Under the pieces are notes generated by a model. It saw only the letters and a program-made list of their open reading frames with translations, was not told the origin of the DNA and searched no databases. A program made the position numbers and the translations under genes. A DNA stretch of 64,000 bases from Struthio camelus (Eukaryota; Chordata; Aves; Struthioniformes; Struthionidae): NCBI RefSeq assembly GCF_040807025.1, contig NC_090942.1, forward strand, positions 193,372,247-193,436,246, read 5' to 3'. Below, in pieces: positions 24,836 to 40,221 of the stretch (its first letter is position 1; each line of letters opens with the position of its first letter).

Positions 24836-27687
24836 TAAAACTAGTTGGCCTCAGCTCACCATCCACTCTCACCCCAAGGCCACATTACAGAGTTTATTAG
24901 GGACTTCACACTTTTGCAGTAAAGGGAGACTGAAACTGCACATGTTTGCCTGACCTTTGTGTCCTCCCTTGTAGCTGTTTATTCCCATTGTATCAGTGCA
25001 ACACAGCATCAGTACAGGACTGACCCTCTCTAGTGCCTCTCACCCCCATGCTGAGCTGCTCTGGACAGTGATAAGAAGCTTCCCTACTTCTTACTGTCTT
25101 ATAAAAAGAGGATACGTTTGGCCTTACGAATGTGACTGTCCCTGATTTTGGAGATACTGACACAATGTATGTTTGCAAAGAGTGCTCCTTCCTCTGGCCA
25201 TCCAAGTACAGTATTTGAGAGACTATTTATATTTAGATACATGAGATCAAAGAATTAGGCGAACAAAGGCTTCAACAGAAAAATAATAAATATAACACAC
25301 TTGCAAGAGCTGAACAAAGTTGACAGCACAATGAATACGATAAATACAGGTTCCTGTGCTGCTGTATACGTGAAGGAAGAGACCAGGGATAGATACACCA
25401 GTTTAGCACCACGGCCACGTGCTGCAGACCCCAAAGCAATTGCAAACCATGTCCATCAGGGAGTGCATGAAACAGGATCTGAACTGGGTACTCTGAAAAT
25501 CTTTGCATAGAAGGTCTCATCTAACACTCAGAAAAGGCAATGGAAGTTCCAGCTGAGCTTTGGAAGGACCTAGAACAAAACTCAAAGACCCAAGATTGCA
25601 TTTTTCCGACCTGTCAGATCCTACACAGTGTTGCCACGTGAGATTTCCCAGTCTGCTGGCCCAGCCCAGTCTTTTCCCTCCGGTACTGAGAAACTGTTGT
25701 CCTGTCAACCCATCTTTCACTGAGATGGAAGAGATTTCAAAGGATTGCTTTTCTGTAAGGTAAGAGAGCACATGGGATTACCAAGATATGACATGTCAGT
25801 GGATTTGCAAGCTGCTCTTCCCCATGGTAGTTTATCTCTGTCTCAGCGGAGTCTAGTGCAATGCAAAGCTGCAATGCAATTAAACATAAAATCACTTGGG
25901 AGGAAAATTCCTCCTAAACAGCTACACATGCTGCACTATCCCTTAACTACCTCTTGACTTTGTCTACTGCTCCATTCTTTCTGAAACAAATAGCATGACC
26001 ATTTGATTCTCACGTTTTTTCTCGTACTAAATCTTCCAATTCATTTAACCAGAGAGAGAAACTCTTTCGCCCCAGCTGTGAATAAATATGTTGAATGCAC
26101 ATGAACCTTAAAACAGTTCTCTGAAGATCTTTAGTGTTGTGCTCAGTAAAATAGCTTAATTTGGCATTAAATTAGAATGACAGGTACAGGAATGCCTGAA
26201 TTCATGCACTTTTTAGCTCATAAAGGACAGAGATGAACAGTGCTACCAGGACTCATGCCACGAACAGCAGTAATAACATTCACAAAGCAAAATAGTGGAT
26301 ATACAGTAACTAAGTGCACATGCAAGCAGACAGAGAAATGATTGCTCAGACTAATGCAGAGTACAGCAAACAAGGCATCTTGAAGTAAGATATGTATACA
26401 AAAATCAAGATGACCAGAAAGCAGAGCAACTGACATATCGCAGGAATTGTATATTTTCCAGTGTAGGATTCCATACAGGTCATGTACCTAGGGGCTACGT
26501 GCTTTACAAGAATCAGTCGGTTTGGTGCCTTGACGCTGGCGGTTCTTATCTGCACACTGCCTGGATGTCTGGTGGTTCTGGTTTGCAGTTCATAACAGCA
26601 GTAATGCTGAGAGCAACATTTTATTTGTGTTTTCCATTTTCTCACCAAAAAAAGCCTAAAAAATTTGTCATGTCATTTTAGTGGGGAAAATTGTAGTTTC
26701 TCCTCCTTTTTCTCCTCGTGTACTTTCACTATCTTTTCTCACAGTTTCTCTCAAGTATCTTCTATTATATGAAAAATTGGAAAATTTCCATAGAAGACAA
26801 TTTAACAAATAATATGAAATTCAAATAAAAAATACAGTGAGTACACAGCTAAGTGTTAGTTAAATAGCACACAGACCCTGAAAAATATATGAGAGAAGCT
26901 TAAATTTGGATGTTTTAGGTTGAGTAAGGCTGATTTACTGTACAGACTCACTGAGAGTCCAGGCTCATGCGGCATGGCCTCCTAATCCTTTCCTCTGAAA
27001 CATTAAGGGTATGGCATACGTACCTTCACAGTAAAGGTGGGTGATGAACCTAGTCTTCTCTAAGTCAGTGTTCAAAAGTCCTTTTTCCAGAAGCCTCCTG
27101 ACTTGTCACTTAAGGTAGAGTTTGGCTTCTATCAGTGCCTATCTGCAGGTGTTTATTTGTGAGCCTGTTGTGTAAGCTCCTGACACAGTCGACAGAAACC
27201 TGTTCATTACAGTCCCTGGAGCCCAGCTGAGGTGCCTAAACACAGATGTCCAGCTGAGATTCCCTAGCACCATGAGGAACCATCTACACAGGGAAATAAT
27301 CTGAGGTATCTCTGCAGATGCCTGGTAGATGCAACCCAGGACTTAGGGCAAATCAGCAGCAGCAGCTGGATGCTACAGGGGTACATTTGACCATCTAAAG
27401 TGACACTTTATTGTGTTTGGGCAGCTGAATGAATCCCAGTAACTTCTGGTTTTGGCTTTACTCTGATTTTAATAATTGCACTTTTAAGTGTATGATTTAT
27501 TTAGTCATCTGGGCCTAATCTTGACATATAGGATAATTCTGGAGAAGCAGTAAACAAGTTTTTTAAAGGGTCATGATACTCCCTGCTACAGAGCAGTGAG
27601 TATGGATAGTTCCTTACAACCAGCTTAAAAAAATGTTAAACATTTCTTCAGACTAAAAGCTGCTCTAGTGCTGATGGTGGTCCTGCT
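24836..27687. other. gene-free spacer
   Basis: Nothing beyond ordinary non-coding sequence is seen. Open frames up to about 100 codons have no recognisable domains or splice-site context that I could support. Confidence 0.55.
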
Positions 27688-27758
27688 TTAAGAAGGAGGT
27701 TGGACTGGATGACCTCCAGAGATCTTTTCTAACCTACGTTTCTCTGATTCTGTGAGCC
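27688..27758 (+). mobile_element. short CR1 3'-end fragment
   Basis: The phrases GGTTGGACTGGATGACCTCC, then CAGAGATCTTTTCTAACCTA, then TCTGATTCTGTGA match the canonical last 70 bases of a CR1 in plus orientation, with several substitutions relative to the young copies. It is a short, moderately diverged remnant. Confidence 0.85.
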
Positions 27759-30184
27759 TGGTTTGCTCAGTCCTACACTACAGAGCATCTTCCTAATCTC
27801 TTCATGAGGTCTGCTTTGTTCTTGAGTTGAACCAGAAGCTAGTATTTATTTTTATTTTAAGGCATTTCTATGTGAGTCTGAGTTGGTTCATCAATTCCCC
27901 AGAACATGGGCTGTGTCAAGACACTGCAACTGTTCTTCCACTATGTCTAATTATACAGAGGCCTTATATCAGGAAATCACTACACTCAACATTGACTTAA
28001 GGACGAGTTAAATGTGCACTTAAAGTAGAGCAAATATTTAAGTGGTTTCCAGTACATAGGTAATAAACAAAATAGTAAGCACTGTTTTTTAATCAGACTA
28101 AGACACTTGTTCTGCGAGCAGCAAAGCCTCCCGGATTGCGAAAAGGGAGGGAGAGATAATAACAGCGCCCCAGGTGTGCCTCTGCAAGGGCAGCCTGGCT
28201 GGGTCCAGCCCCGGGAGTTCTGTCGAAACAGCGTCACGGTGACTGGTGGCACAGCTAGAACAGACACATCAGCACTAATGCAAGAGAAAGGCCCAGAACA
28301 GGGGATTTATATGCCATTTATCTTTTTCACCTGAGAAATTAATTTCAGAACAGAATGAAATAACTGCATGTAATTGAACAGACATCTAGCTTCATACTTG
28401 TCTTTAAAATATACAATAACTATATATTTCTTGGAGAACACAGTGTTGGATTCTCGCTTGACTCATTCATTGTACAAGTATCTATTAGATTTCCAACCAC
28501 TGAGATTTATTTCTTTTCATTAAAAGTCCACATTATTATTTATACAGTCAAGGGCATAAGTGATGTTGGAAAAAATAAGTATGAAAAGTCAAAGAAAAAA
28601 TATCCAAGTCAATAATAACAGAAGAAAAGAAAAATATGTAGTACATATTAAAAATGAAAACAATTGTTATAAATATAATGGCCTTAAATGTTTGCTTTTA
28701 TGTGACAGATGTTTTTAACAAAATGTCTGTGTTGGCAGTTTGAGCACGCTTATGATTTTAATTTGTGTAATATTCCCTTTTAGTATTGATGTCTATTTAC
28801 AACATCTGTGAAGGGTCTGTAACCTGAATGTGACAGGGAAAAACTAGCAGACTGCTATTGGAATCTTTCCACTGGGTCCATGTAACAGACTATTAACAAA
28901 AATCTTAAATAGCTATTCTAATCATCAACAGCAATCTTGCGCAAATTATATCAGACCCAAAGGACCCAATTAACTTTAAAATGCCTTACAGACCTGAAAC
29001 ATAAATTTTGCTCCTCCTGCGGAGTCAGAATCAGATCATATCACATGCACCAGTTTTAACTAGGCACACACAAAATCAGTATGCAAGGCAGGCTGCAGAC
29101 ACGCAGGCAGGGTTTCATTTTCATGACAAGGAAAGCACATTTCTGAGCACTGAAATTAAATGTAGTCCTCTTTTTTTTTATCTGTTGCTCTTCTATAAAT
29201 CTCCAGGCTGGAATTCCCATTCCATAACAACTCTTTTAACCAGCTGGAACTCGGACAAAATCTTGGCACAGGGAGGCATTAATATGTCAATGCAGAGCTG
29301 CTGCTAAAGTGATACCACTGATAGCACGGTAGATTCAGGATATCTATTTGAGCAAAACCAAATCTTACTGACTGAGATGCAGCAGCAGAGCATGCAGTTT
29401 GCTCTTGGAAAAGGGTGAACGGGAGAACATGAGCTGTGCTTTGCTATTAATTGCTTAATAGTTGCACCAAACTTTGAAATGTTAAGTATTATTGTGCTTT
29501 GTCCCAAAGGCCTTATCCAGAGAGTTCTCGCTTGTTCACTCCTAAATCAGGAGCCAAGATTCCCCCCACCTTTTGCCACTTAGGCCTTCTCTTCCCCTCC
29601 CTCCCACACATGCCCTTTGTTTGACCCCCTCTACACTACAATAACTATTTAATTAACAACAGTTTTTAAATTTGTTTATGGCCTGACCTTATAACGCAGT
29701 TTGGCTGGCCAGTTTGGATGGAGCCAAACTGTTTTATATCTAGATTAAGAAAAATGCCTAGGTAGAGACCTAAACTAAAGAGCTTTTCTATAAGAAATAA
29801 AAAACAAAACACAACAAAAAATATAATTCCATTTATATTACCCTTTGGCATTGCCCACGCTGGCTGTCCAAGCTGCATTATAACCAGATCTTTAACAAAG
29901 GAGTCCTAGAGGCATTGCTAAAGTTTGTCGATTTTCATACAGTGGAGGATAGAGGGGGCAGTCCTTTGAGAGCTTTTATTATGGCACTTCCTTTCAAAGC
30001 AACAATGCAAAAAGTTCCCTTCATCTCTTATCCCCGTTTTCCTTGATGTTTGGAAGTTAGGTCCAATTTCCGGAAAGAGAACCCCAATGTCTCTGACAAT
30101 GCAGGTCTCAGCTGGGCACAAGTGCTTACTTCTGAGCAAATGACATGGTCTGTAGGGTAAACATTTTCTGGTATTACTTGCAGT

Positions 30185-30312
30185 CATTCTTTTTTTCCTT
30201 CTCTCACACTTGACATATTTCATTTTTCTTTTTCCTTTTCTTTCCATACCTTTTTCTCCTCCTTTGCCAAAGTCCCCAGTTTCCTGTGTTTTCATTTCCC
30301 TTTTTTTTTCCT
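30185..30312. repeat. pyrimidine-rich low-complexity tract
   Basis: About 125 bases are dominated by T and C (runs such as TTTTCTTTTTCCTTTTC), purine-rich on the other strand. Mirror-like polypurine/polypyrimidine DNA can form triplex structures, but no function is indicated. Confidence 0.7.
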
Positions 30313-33300
30313 TCTTTTGGCCTTCATCCCTCAGAATTTCCACATGAATGAGGAGGGGCAAAGCACTAAGAAGTAGAGTGGCAAAGTCTTAGTATTAAAG
30401 AAAAAAGCTATTACCTTCTGTTTGCCAGTTTTAAGTGCATTGGACGTGGAAATCCTGAGGGCTGAACTAAGAAATTCCCCTAAAGGCTTCTAGATGCATT
30501 CTATGTAATTCACAAATTATACATTAGACAAATAAAGCCATGAATGTTTCCTATAAAATTTAGGCTTTCTTCTTTTTCAGAAGCATTCACATAATGAATT
30601 TAGTACCTGTAGTATCTTTTGTAGTCCAGTGCAAATCTCCTTCTCTCAAAGTCCGGAACCTTTCCTCAAGCATTTTGCTACAAAAGCAAGGCTGAGTCTC
30701 AAAGTTTTATTTCGTCTCTACCTGTGAAGAAAAAGGTGACCTCAGATGGGTCACTTCATCACAGAGTCGGAGGGTATTTGCACATCTGAGAAGGAAAGAA
30801 CCAAGGCCTCACTGTGTGTGAATAGGAGAAGCATAAGGAACACACCTTTCTGCCCTCTGAAGAGAGGATGGTTATTTAATAGGGAGAATATTCTTGGTTG
30901 TGCCAATGTCACAAAGAATAGATGGTGATTCAGCGCTGCTGCAGATGTTGTCTGTAAGACAAAGCAAGCCTAGGCAAATAGAGATTCCTCAGCACATTTC
31001 CTGAATGCATGTTCTTGCCAAGCTGGCACTCAAATTGAAAAAAAAAAGAAAAAGCAAGCATGCTAAGAATAGGTAGCAGAACAGACAACTACTCCATATT
31101 GTAAATGTCAGGTTTTTATAGTAGAGTCTTTGAAGATTCGCTGAAGAAAACCATATATGTTCGCTCTCACCCACACTTCTTTCGTCTGCACAGCTGAACT
31201 AGAAATGGACTTCCTGTGAGATTTCATCCATTTCACATGTGTGCTTGAGTTAGAGAGAGCATAGTAGTGGAAGTACTATCAGAGTATGTCCTCATTCCTG
31301 CCTCACCCCAACAGAGCCAAAAGGGCACAAAACTGAATTTTCTAATGTAGTCTTTGTTTAAACAAATGCAAAAAAGTTTTCAGCTTGAAATTGGTCATAT
31401 TTTTGGATACTGGCTCAGGCTATTTCTTATTTTATCCAAATTGACCTATATGAAATTCTGTTAATGTCCTTTTGAACTGGTTCGTGTTCTCTTGCTCTCT
31501 TTGTGTAATGAACTGTATGTGTTCCAAAACAGTTGAGTGCAGTTAAATCATAAAACTGTGGATATCTGCTGAACCTGAGTGTCAAGCAAAAATTAAAAAC
31601 ATATTTCTGAGAAAGGTTAAGGAATCACATCAGCCACCAATCTGGGTAGACTCAGAAGTCTTAGGAATATTAATAAACTGTCTGGGTTCAACTGTTTTGC
31701 ACAGCTTTTCTACAGGAGTTTCTGTTCAAAAAATGTTTTAGTCTTCTGTTCAGTTCACTTATGATGTATGTAGCAGAATTAGTTCCCATACCCAAACAGA
31801 CATCTTGGAATGAACTGTTGTATATTTCTTGAATTAAATTGTTCCAGGTAGAAATAAGTTTTGGACTGGTATTCACCTTCTCGTAAAAAGTTTTAATGGT
31901 ACTAAATGAGAATTTATTGTATTCTTTGCAATACTTTTTCTGCATTATCTATAATGATCTTAAAGCAGATAAATCACTATATTAAATACATATGTTTCCT
32001 AATTGCTAATATTTTTAGCTTGATTTCCCATGATTCCTGCAATTGGGCAGTCTCTTCTGAACATAGTGGCAAGTTTCAACCAAATCAGAAAAAAGGGTGA
32101 GGCCCAAAGACAGCTGCAACTGGAATCTTGTCTTAGGTTCCTAACTTGAACCAAAACTTCGGGTAACTGGAGAAGAAGCCATCCTAGAGCAAGGATCCTC
32201 TCTACAGTCAGTGGAGACAGAGCTTGTCTGCCAGGTTTAGGTGTCCAGTCTTAGGCAGAGAGGCCCTGCTGTTCTTCTGTTGCTGGTAGTCAGGACAGAG
32301 CCGCTGTAAAAAGTCTGGCTCACTAGTTTCCTTAAATTTAAGTTCAAGTTAGGTGCCTAAGATAGGCAGGCTTGATCCCATCCTGAGTATCTACAGAACA
32401 ATGAAGTCATGAAGGAGAGAGATAAGAGAGTCAGACAAGTTGCCCTCACTGAGAGGGAGATGCACTGAATTTAGCTTTTGCATGGTTCAGCAGTGGCCAG
32501 GGAGCTAACCTGCATATGCACAGCTCTAGACTAGATGCAGTATATGCCAAATCTTGGCAGATTGAAACGCTGAAGAGAAACTGGGCTGGGGAGCTGGAGC
32601 TGTTATGGCAGGGGAGAATGGAGAAGAAAGGCTAGAAATCCAGAAGAAACAATTTGTTCCTATTAGAATTTTCTTCTATTAGTTGGTTCTGCTGCTCACA
32701 AAACAACTTATTTAAGTAGGTCAGTTACTTTTGTTTACTCTTTTAAGCTCCAAATGCATTCCAAACTCAACCGTGCTGGAGTAACTGGTAAGGCTGTCTT
32801 TACCCTACCAATTGCTTTTCCGGGACATCAGATGCAAACCCTGCATTGTAGGAATATATATTTTGTGGGAGGATTTGCTGCTATTGTAGTCCAAAAGCCT
32901 AACTCTTACAGGAACAACCATTGCACTGACTCTTGCTTACATTTTTAATCTTTCTTTGGCCTCCGGCCATTTTCTAAATAAATGAAACATGCCTGTATTG
33001 TTCTGTCCAGACAGAAGACAAAAAGTCTATTTCAGACCATAGGCAAGTCAGTCTTCAGCCAGTCACTTCTAAAGATATGGAACAAGTACAGCCGTCTAAG
33101 TTTAATACTACCCTTTCACATTTTAAATCAATTTACAATCTTTCTTTGTAATCAGTTTGGTTTCCTCCCAAATCCAGTATGAGGTATGATTTATTGCCAA
33201 TTTTTCATTTCTGCTATGATGTTCTTGATAAGGGTTATGTCAAAGACAACACTTCTTGATTTGTACAGAACTTTTGATACAGCATCTCATACAGGCCCTT

Positions 33301-36300
33301 TGTTTAAAAAAAGCTACAGATAGTGCATATACCTTAACAAGTCATAGTGATTTGCTTTGAAGGTCACAAAATACTGTTAATGATGTTTCAAATAACAAGG
33401 GCCCTTTGCCTTCTAGAAATCCCCTTGAGTACATACTTGGCTGAAATCTATTTTTATGCATATTAACAACATAATCTCCTTGCAGTGCTCACCAAATAAT
33501 AGACTTACTTGCATTAGTGAAGACACAACACTTCATAAGCCAACATATAATTCAGCTGAGCTTTCTGATTTTCACTCAGATTTAGAAGCAACCTTAGAAT
33601 ATAGCTAGTTTCAGTATGATTAACACGTGCAGCAAACTAAGAAATCACCAAATACCTAATTATCAGTAAGATTTATTTTGCACGTGAATTTGGAAGACTT
33701 TTAAAAGATACATGAAAAACTGTTGTGAAATGAAAAGCTTTATATAACGTGAGAGCCATTAACTCAGAATAAATTCAATTACAAATCTTAAATATGTAAG
33801 TTAGGTATACCTGCATATTTCCAGAGACAACTCTCTTTTTCCACCTAGAAATTTTGTAGCATCGAAAAAAGAAAAACATGGTAATTTGTCAAGGATTTTT
33901 GCATGTCTGTCTTCGTTTGGAGTGATAGTAATAGCTCTGGCCAGGCTGTCAGTTCTGGGCAAATGGCCACTGTGCATGCACCAGTACTCACTCTCCTGTG
34001 CAGTTGTTATACAGTCTATTTGCACACATTACCGATGCAGATGTACAGTGTGCTTTCTGCATGTGCAATAAGCCGAGATCTCCAGAAATGTCAGGCATGC
34101 TATGCATGAGCTGGCCACCTCCGCATGCTATTCATCCACAATGCCTATGAACAGAAGAACCTTATAAAGTTTATTTGAATATTCACCTCTTGTTTCTGCT
34201 TGCAGAAGACCTATTTGGCAAAAATTCTCACTGACCACATTGTGACACACACATTGAAGCAAGGCTGTGTCTATACTAGCAAATCAGACAGGCCCAGGCC
34301 TCTTCCATTGCCTTAAGGGAAGAAGCAGGCATGTATCCATGATGCCATACTCTCTTTATCCCCAAAACAGGGTGGCCTGTTTACACTGTCCACTGGAATT
34401 GTCATGTTGTCCCTTAAATAGTGCCAGGCCGCTGTCTGGGAACACGCTAGCTGGCACAAAGCACAAAGCTTTACCAGGAGCAGCTGACAGTTGGACAATA
34501 CAGATAGTCTCAGGATAATGTTTGAGGCCATGCTCTCACTCTATTTATTTTACCTCTCCTGATGTCACCTATGGTTACAGTAAAACAGCCATAACCAGGA
34601 ATTGTAGAACAGGCAAGCGAAGCAGTCTCTCTGTGTTTTGGGACGCTGTGCTGTGACAGTCTGCTTTCACAGCAGAAATACTGGATCCTGGTCTCAGAAC
34701 TGCACAGAAGCAAACAAGGAACAAATAATTTGAATTAAATATATTTGTATTAAATATATTTCTATGTTTGTGAAGGCAGTGTTTGTGTTCTGCTTTAGAT
34801 TAAGCCCTTTGGGTTCAAAAATCAGATGCCTTGGTCTGCTCTAGGCTTGGTCATTCTTTTTAACTACACTCATACCAGCAACCTTCAGCCTGCTTCCACC
34901 TGTAAGCAATGTTCAGCCATCTCACAGTCCCTGTGCAACCCATTTTTGGCCCTGTGGAAGTATTTTTGTGCATAAGCATGGCTAGAGACTAGGCACATCA
35001 CCCTTCACAGTCTTTTGGGCCTTTAGGACACAAAAATAAGAAAATAACCAGAAGTTCCACATCCATCAGAACCAAGGAAGCCTGGTTTGGAGAGGATTTG
35101 TGTCCCACAGCTGATTGAGCTTTCCATTGAATTGCAGCTTGAGCTCAGCATCTTATTAGACATCAGATAATCCACACAGAGTATAGCCAGTTTATGGACA
35201 TTGTCATTCATAGCGGGAAAGGCTTCAGTAATATTCAGGCCTAGTCTGACACGAAATAGTTCTTAGAAAAGCAAAATCTTAGCTATGATGTTGATATTCC
35301 ACTGACTTTTAGGGCCTAAACATCAAAATACTCATGGTTAGGTCATTTATAATCTTTATTTCTCCATCATATAATCCTCTCCTCCCCCAGAAGGGACAAT
35401 AATGTCATCTCTAAGATACCTTAGGGTATCTGAGACATCCATACGGAGCTAGAAGATACAACAAAAGATCTATGGGAGACCAAAGCCCTACTGGATCAGA
35501 AGTGGGTGGCCAGGTGTTATCGTTCAGCAACCAGATCAAGCCTGCAGTTAATAAATGCCATGGATTCTAGTGAGCTGTTGGGCTGTTCAGAGATAGGCAT
35601 CTGTTTTAGGAGGAGCTGAATGTCACCTGAAGAGTGTTTCCCTCCTCTACTTAGCTGCTTGTTTTCATAAAATATGCAGGAACTTGTGTCAAAGATGGCT
35701 GCAGTCAGGCACCGCTTACTGAGAGAGGACTCTCAGATGTGCATAGTTACGCACAGTAAGGCGTAAGCCCCCCATAAGGCTCCCATAAGCCTTGCTTCCT
35801 TCGGAGACTGGGCTATAAACACCGCTCCAAGCTTCTATAATTATTTTTCTGTTGTGGTTAGTTCCCCATCTCTTTCTGTCCTGGGCAGAGCACAGAAACC
35901 CTCCACCCAACCTAAATGAGCATTAGTATGCCATTTCTGGTGACAGAAATTTAATGGATCAGCTGGGGGCCAACTCCGCTTTTTGAAGCACATGAACGAC
36001 CATCTTTGGCACCAGCAAACTGGCATATTGTATTTGCCAGAATAAAGATCAAGCCTATATGGAAAGATGTATCTAAAGAAAGTACTATAAAGAGTGTTGT
36101 CCTTGAGGATCCCACCTGGAGGGTTTCCTGTAAGAGGATAACTCTATCGGTTTATATTTGTGAAACTCTATCGGTTTTTTATTTCTGAAAGCAGAAGTTG
36201 GCTATTTAAGTTTCACAGTTAACCATGATGGAACTCTGTAATGATTTCTGAATATATAATACTGTCTTGATTATTAGTGGATATTAAAATTGTGAATATG

Positions 36301-36614
36301 TTGGTTTAATAACAGGCTTCCTACCAGGAAAAAGTGGGGAGGAAAAAAACTGGCAGCAATTAAGCCATTAAACACACAGTGATTGTTCAGAGAGAATTCC
36401 TCAAAGGGGAAAAATGGGAGCACAGAAGATCAAAGGGAACTATAGCTGTTTAAAGAAGGATGAGAGGAAGGAGAGGAGACATTTTCTGAACTAGATAGAT
36501 AGCATTCTAGAACAAAAAGTGCTGATTTGTCTGAGAAGTCTTCTCTTTCTCAACATCAAAGGGATGAAGCCTCAGGTCCAATAGGCTGGCACATAGACTT
36601 ATGAAACATTTCAG

Positions 36615-36752
36615 TGCACACACGCACACACATACATGCACAAAACATACGAGCAGATCTATAGCACTCGTTTTTGTATATAAATTAGATAGTTATTAAA
36701 TGTGTGCGTGTGTCTGTGTATGTTGATACATATGCATATGTGCATGTGTAGG
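36615..36752. repeat. imperfect CA ... TG microsatellite pair
   Basis: A CA-rich stretch (about 36615-36650) is followed some 50 bases later by a TG-rich stretch (about 36701-36752). Because the two are complementary they could pair as an imperfect hairpin. Both are interrupted and short. Confidence 0.65.
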
Positions 36753-39700
36753 TGAACTGTGACAGGAGCGTATTGTTTCCTTTTTTTACTTAAGGTTACT
36801 ACATTTCTAACTGTTGATACTATGGAGGAAAGGTGCAGGGTCAAAACTGCTCAAGTGCTTTTGGCTTATAGTAATAATGCTATTGCGTCATATTTATACA
36901 GCTAACTATATAACATTTAAACTCAAGAACTGTCTTCTTTCTCACCAACCTAGATGTCTTTTGTTTTCTGACCTGTTCTATTTGGCATAATTTCTTTTTG
37001 TGCTCTGTTTATCAAATGAGCACTTGTTTTCTGAGACTCTCCCGATGGTGCTGAGAAATTCCTTGAGATCCACAGTATAGGTAGGCAGGGTTAACATGAC
37101 CACAGTAACACTTTTAAGTTAACATTTTTTATTCTGAAAACGTTCAGAAAACGTCTCCATACGTTTTTTAAAGTATGTGTTAGTGTCTTTTTTTTTTTTT
37201 TTGTCAGTGTCTGAGTCATAATCTGGAGGATATTTTGCAGTAGCTTACTGCTATGGATGAATGTATCATGCACATTAGACAAATGTTGCTACCATTCACT
37301 TCAAGCCAGCTCACAAACTGTATACTCATTCAATTTTTTTCTCCAAACAGTATACATCACACTGAGCAGTTTCTATAAACAGACCAAGTTCTACTTGCTA
37401 TAGCAACACACTTCCAACAAGTTAATTTGCTGGTTGTTTAAATAGAGAGAAAAAACCTCAGGTGCTCTAAAAGAAAATTGTGAAATTGCATCATTCTCAG
37501 GTTGACAACTATCTATTTCTGCTAACACCACAATAAAGTTCTCTCCATCCTTAGAGTGTGAAGGATGTACAAAGACATAAAAAGTAAGGGATAATGATAA
37601 CAACTCTGTATAAAAAGGAGCCCAGTAAAGAGAAAAAGTAAGCGGGCGAGGGGTTCCTTTCTGCTAATCTGAGACATCTACAGTTTGGATATCTACCTCT
37701 AGCTAGCTGGCTGCCTCTGAGATAAACTTACAAAGTAGGTCCAATGAATAGCCATCCTGTTTCTCTCCATTCCACTAAGAGGCATTAACTGACCAGTTTA
37801 TAGGTAGGTATTTGCAGTGCAGATGCCTAAAATCAGGCAATATGAATCTCATAGTTTCTATGGGTGTGCCTGTCTTTTCCCCTTCTCATTCTGATCTCCT
37901 CCTTTTTCCATCTCTTATCTCTATTAAATCTGACATGTAGGCAAAATCTGGAATGCAGTGGGCTATTTCTGTTAAGGCAAAAATTACTGATAATCATCTA
38001 TAGATGTGACACAACCTTGATTAGTATAAAGAACAAAGCAGTTGCAGGTCAGAGCTGATTAGAAGTTTTTTCATTGCTGTTATTTAAATGCTTCTATACA
38101 AATATTGCTGTTTAACTCAAAATGGAATAACTTCAATGAGAAAAGCACTTTTTTAGATCAATACTATCATGAAGAACTATTTTAAATGATTATTTTTCAG
38201 CTTTAAAAACTGATTTAGAATTTCAGTTAGAAACTAAAACACAGTTTTGAGAGTTATTTTATAAATTCTTAATGTTTATAGTAACGCATGTGTTCTTTTT
38301 AGACATGACATCTTTATTTTAGGCCTATGTAGGTTCTTCTGAACAATTGCAGCAGAACATTTTCAGGTCACTAGGATTTGAATGGAGGGATTAACCAGCT
38401 CTTAAGTATTTCTGAAGTTATAAACCTGAGACTGGGAAACTGTTATCAGAGTCAAGGAAACCTATTCTGGAGGACAGGAAGACCACATAGTTTGATCTCT
38501 GTCCTCTTATGTGCCAGGATGTAAGTGCTTCATGTGACCAAAATGGCATTTTTTCCTGCTGCAGAATGAAACTGTGCCAAGGCATGTGAGAAGAGATGGT
38601 CCTGGTACCCGAACTCAGGGAGATGGATGTTGCATTTTAGTCACATCAGAAAGTACTTTTTGGTAATGAGGAAGGACTGTGATTTATTTTGGTGAGTCAG
38701 AACACAGATACATCATCACTGTTTTATGCTCTGTTAAAGTATGCTTTCTAAGACTATAACATTTGTCATTTAAATTAGCTTATTTTAATGTATAATGAAG
38801 CATGATTCATGTTTCTTGATACAGTTTGATTAGGCTTTTCAGTTTTCATATATATCTAATGTTTTCTTTTTTGTGTATATCCATCATTAATCACGAGGGT
38901 GAAGGGGAATAATTCTTGTCTAATACAAAGAAAAACAATGAAAATAAAGACTAAATAAAATATTTTCAAATAGTTTCAACGCCACACATATTTTGTTTTT
39001 AGTAAAGCCAAACAAAACAATAATTTGACTTGTAATGAACAGAGAGCAGTATTTCAAACTAGACAATTTTAAATGAATCATAATTACTTTTATATTCTAG
39101 TACATCAGCTAAAGTTACATGTATCAATAGACCTCTTACTAGGATGAAATTTAATGCTGCTGCATGCATACAGATGACCCTTAAACATGCATGTCAATAG
39201 ATTTGAAGTTATGCCTATAAATCTTTGAAGCATCAGAGTATAAAATAGCATAAAATAGCTAAACTTGGCTCATAATTTTAATTTGTTTGTTGGAACATTG
39301 TAAAGTGAAACATAATCGTAAGTGGAAACATTTTTGTCTTTTAAGTGACAACCTTGGCTTAAAAAACAATCACACTGCTTTCAAACAATGTTTCAACTCT
39401 TCCCTCCAAGCAAGATTTAGAAATTGCTTGTGTAGCTGAGGAGGAAAGGATAAATTCCACATCTGAAGGTGGACAAAGGTAGCATTTTTTGACAGCAGAA
39501 AGTAAGTAATTTTTGTCTGGCAAAAAGGGATGCTTGCATCTGTGTCACGAGCCCACTGTTGCAATCCAGGCATATGCTATGGCAACTTGCAATCACTTTG
39601 AAAGCAGAACTTGCCTGTGATTTCAGTAGGGACTTCTCTTTCAAAACGCATGGTGTGATTGTGGTCTTTGGCACTTATATTCTATTCCACTTAAAGCAGA

Positions 39701-40221
39701 AAAAAAATGGGAAGATTAAAATAAAACAAGTTTAAATTAATGTAATCTCAGAGTTATGAATGTATATGCCCAAACTTCAGGAAATTGTTTTTTTCAGCCT
39801 TACATCAACTCAGCTGTTTTGCATATGTTGGCCTTGGTTAATTTTGCTCTGTTTTAGGGCACAAATGTCAGTATGTTTTTAATATTTGTTTCATATCTCT
39901 GAGATTAGCAATTGATATGTATACTTTAATGCTTTCGATATCACGTAATATTTGTCTCTTAAATCTCTGGGACAGTGGCCATCAACCCATTCTTGTGTTG
40001 GTGAAGCTATGTATGTCTACTTATGTACATATACAGGTTTATGAAGATATACGCAAGTGCAGATCTTATTTAGTGACTAGGGCTCCTTGGTGCTATCCAT
40101 AGGTATAGGACATATTTAACAGGGTCATATTATGGACCACAGAAGATGACAGTTACGAGGAAGGTCTGGATCTCCCCCTGCCCAGCTCGGAGGACTGGCA
40201 TTTCAAAGAACCGTTTCACAG

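Larger units (their letters stand above)
27760..40221. other. gene-free spacer upstream of RNASEH2B
   Basis: No coding gene is supported over about 12 kb. Visible low-complexity pieces are a pyrimidine-rich tract at 30185-30312, imperfect CA and TG stretches at 36615-36650 and 36701-36752, and a T-run at about 37188-37202. A 147-codon minus-strand frame at 29918-30361 is explained by the pyrimidine tract, which reads as Lys/Glu/Arg codons. Antisense or lncRNA exons driven by the RNASEH2B CpG island could lie here but cannot be identified by eye. Confidence 0.55.

Noticed and set aside
29918..30361. Minus-strand frame of 147 codons rich in Lys, Glu and Arg
   Set aside because: The charged stretch is simply the pyrimidine-rich tract at 30185-30312 read on the other strand; no homology or splice signals.
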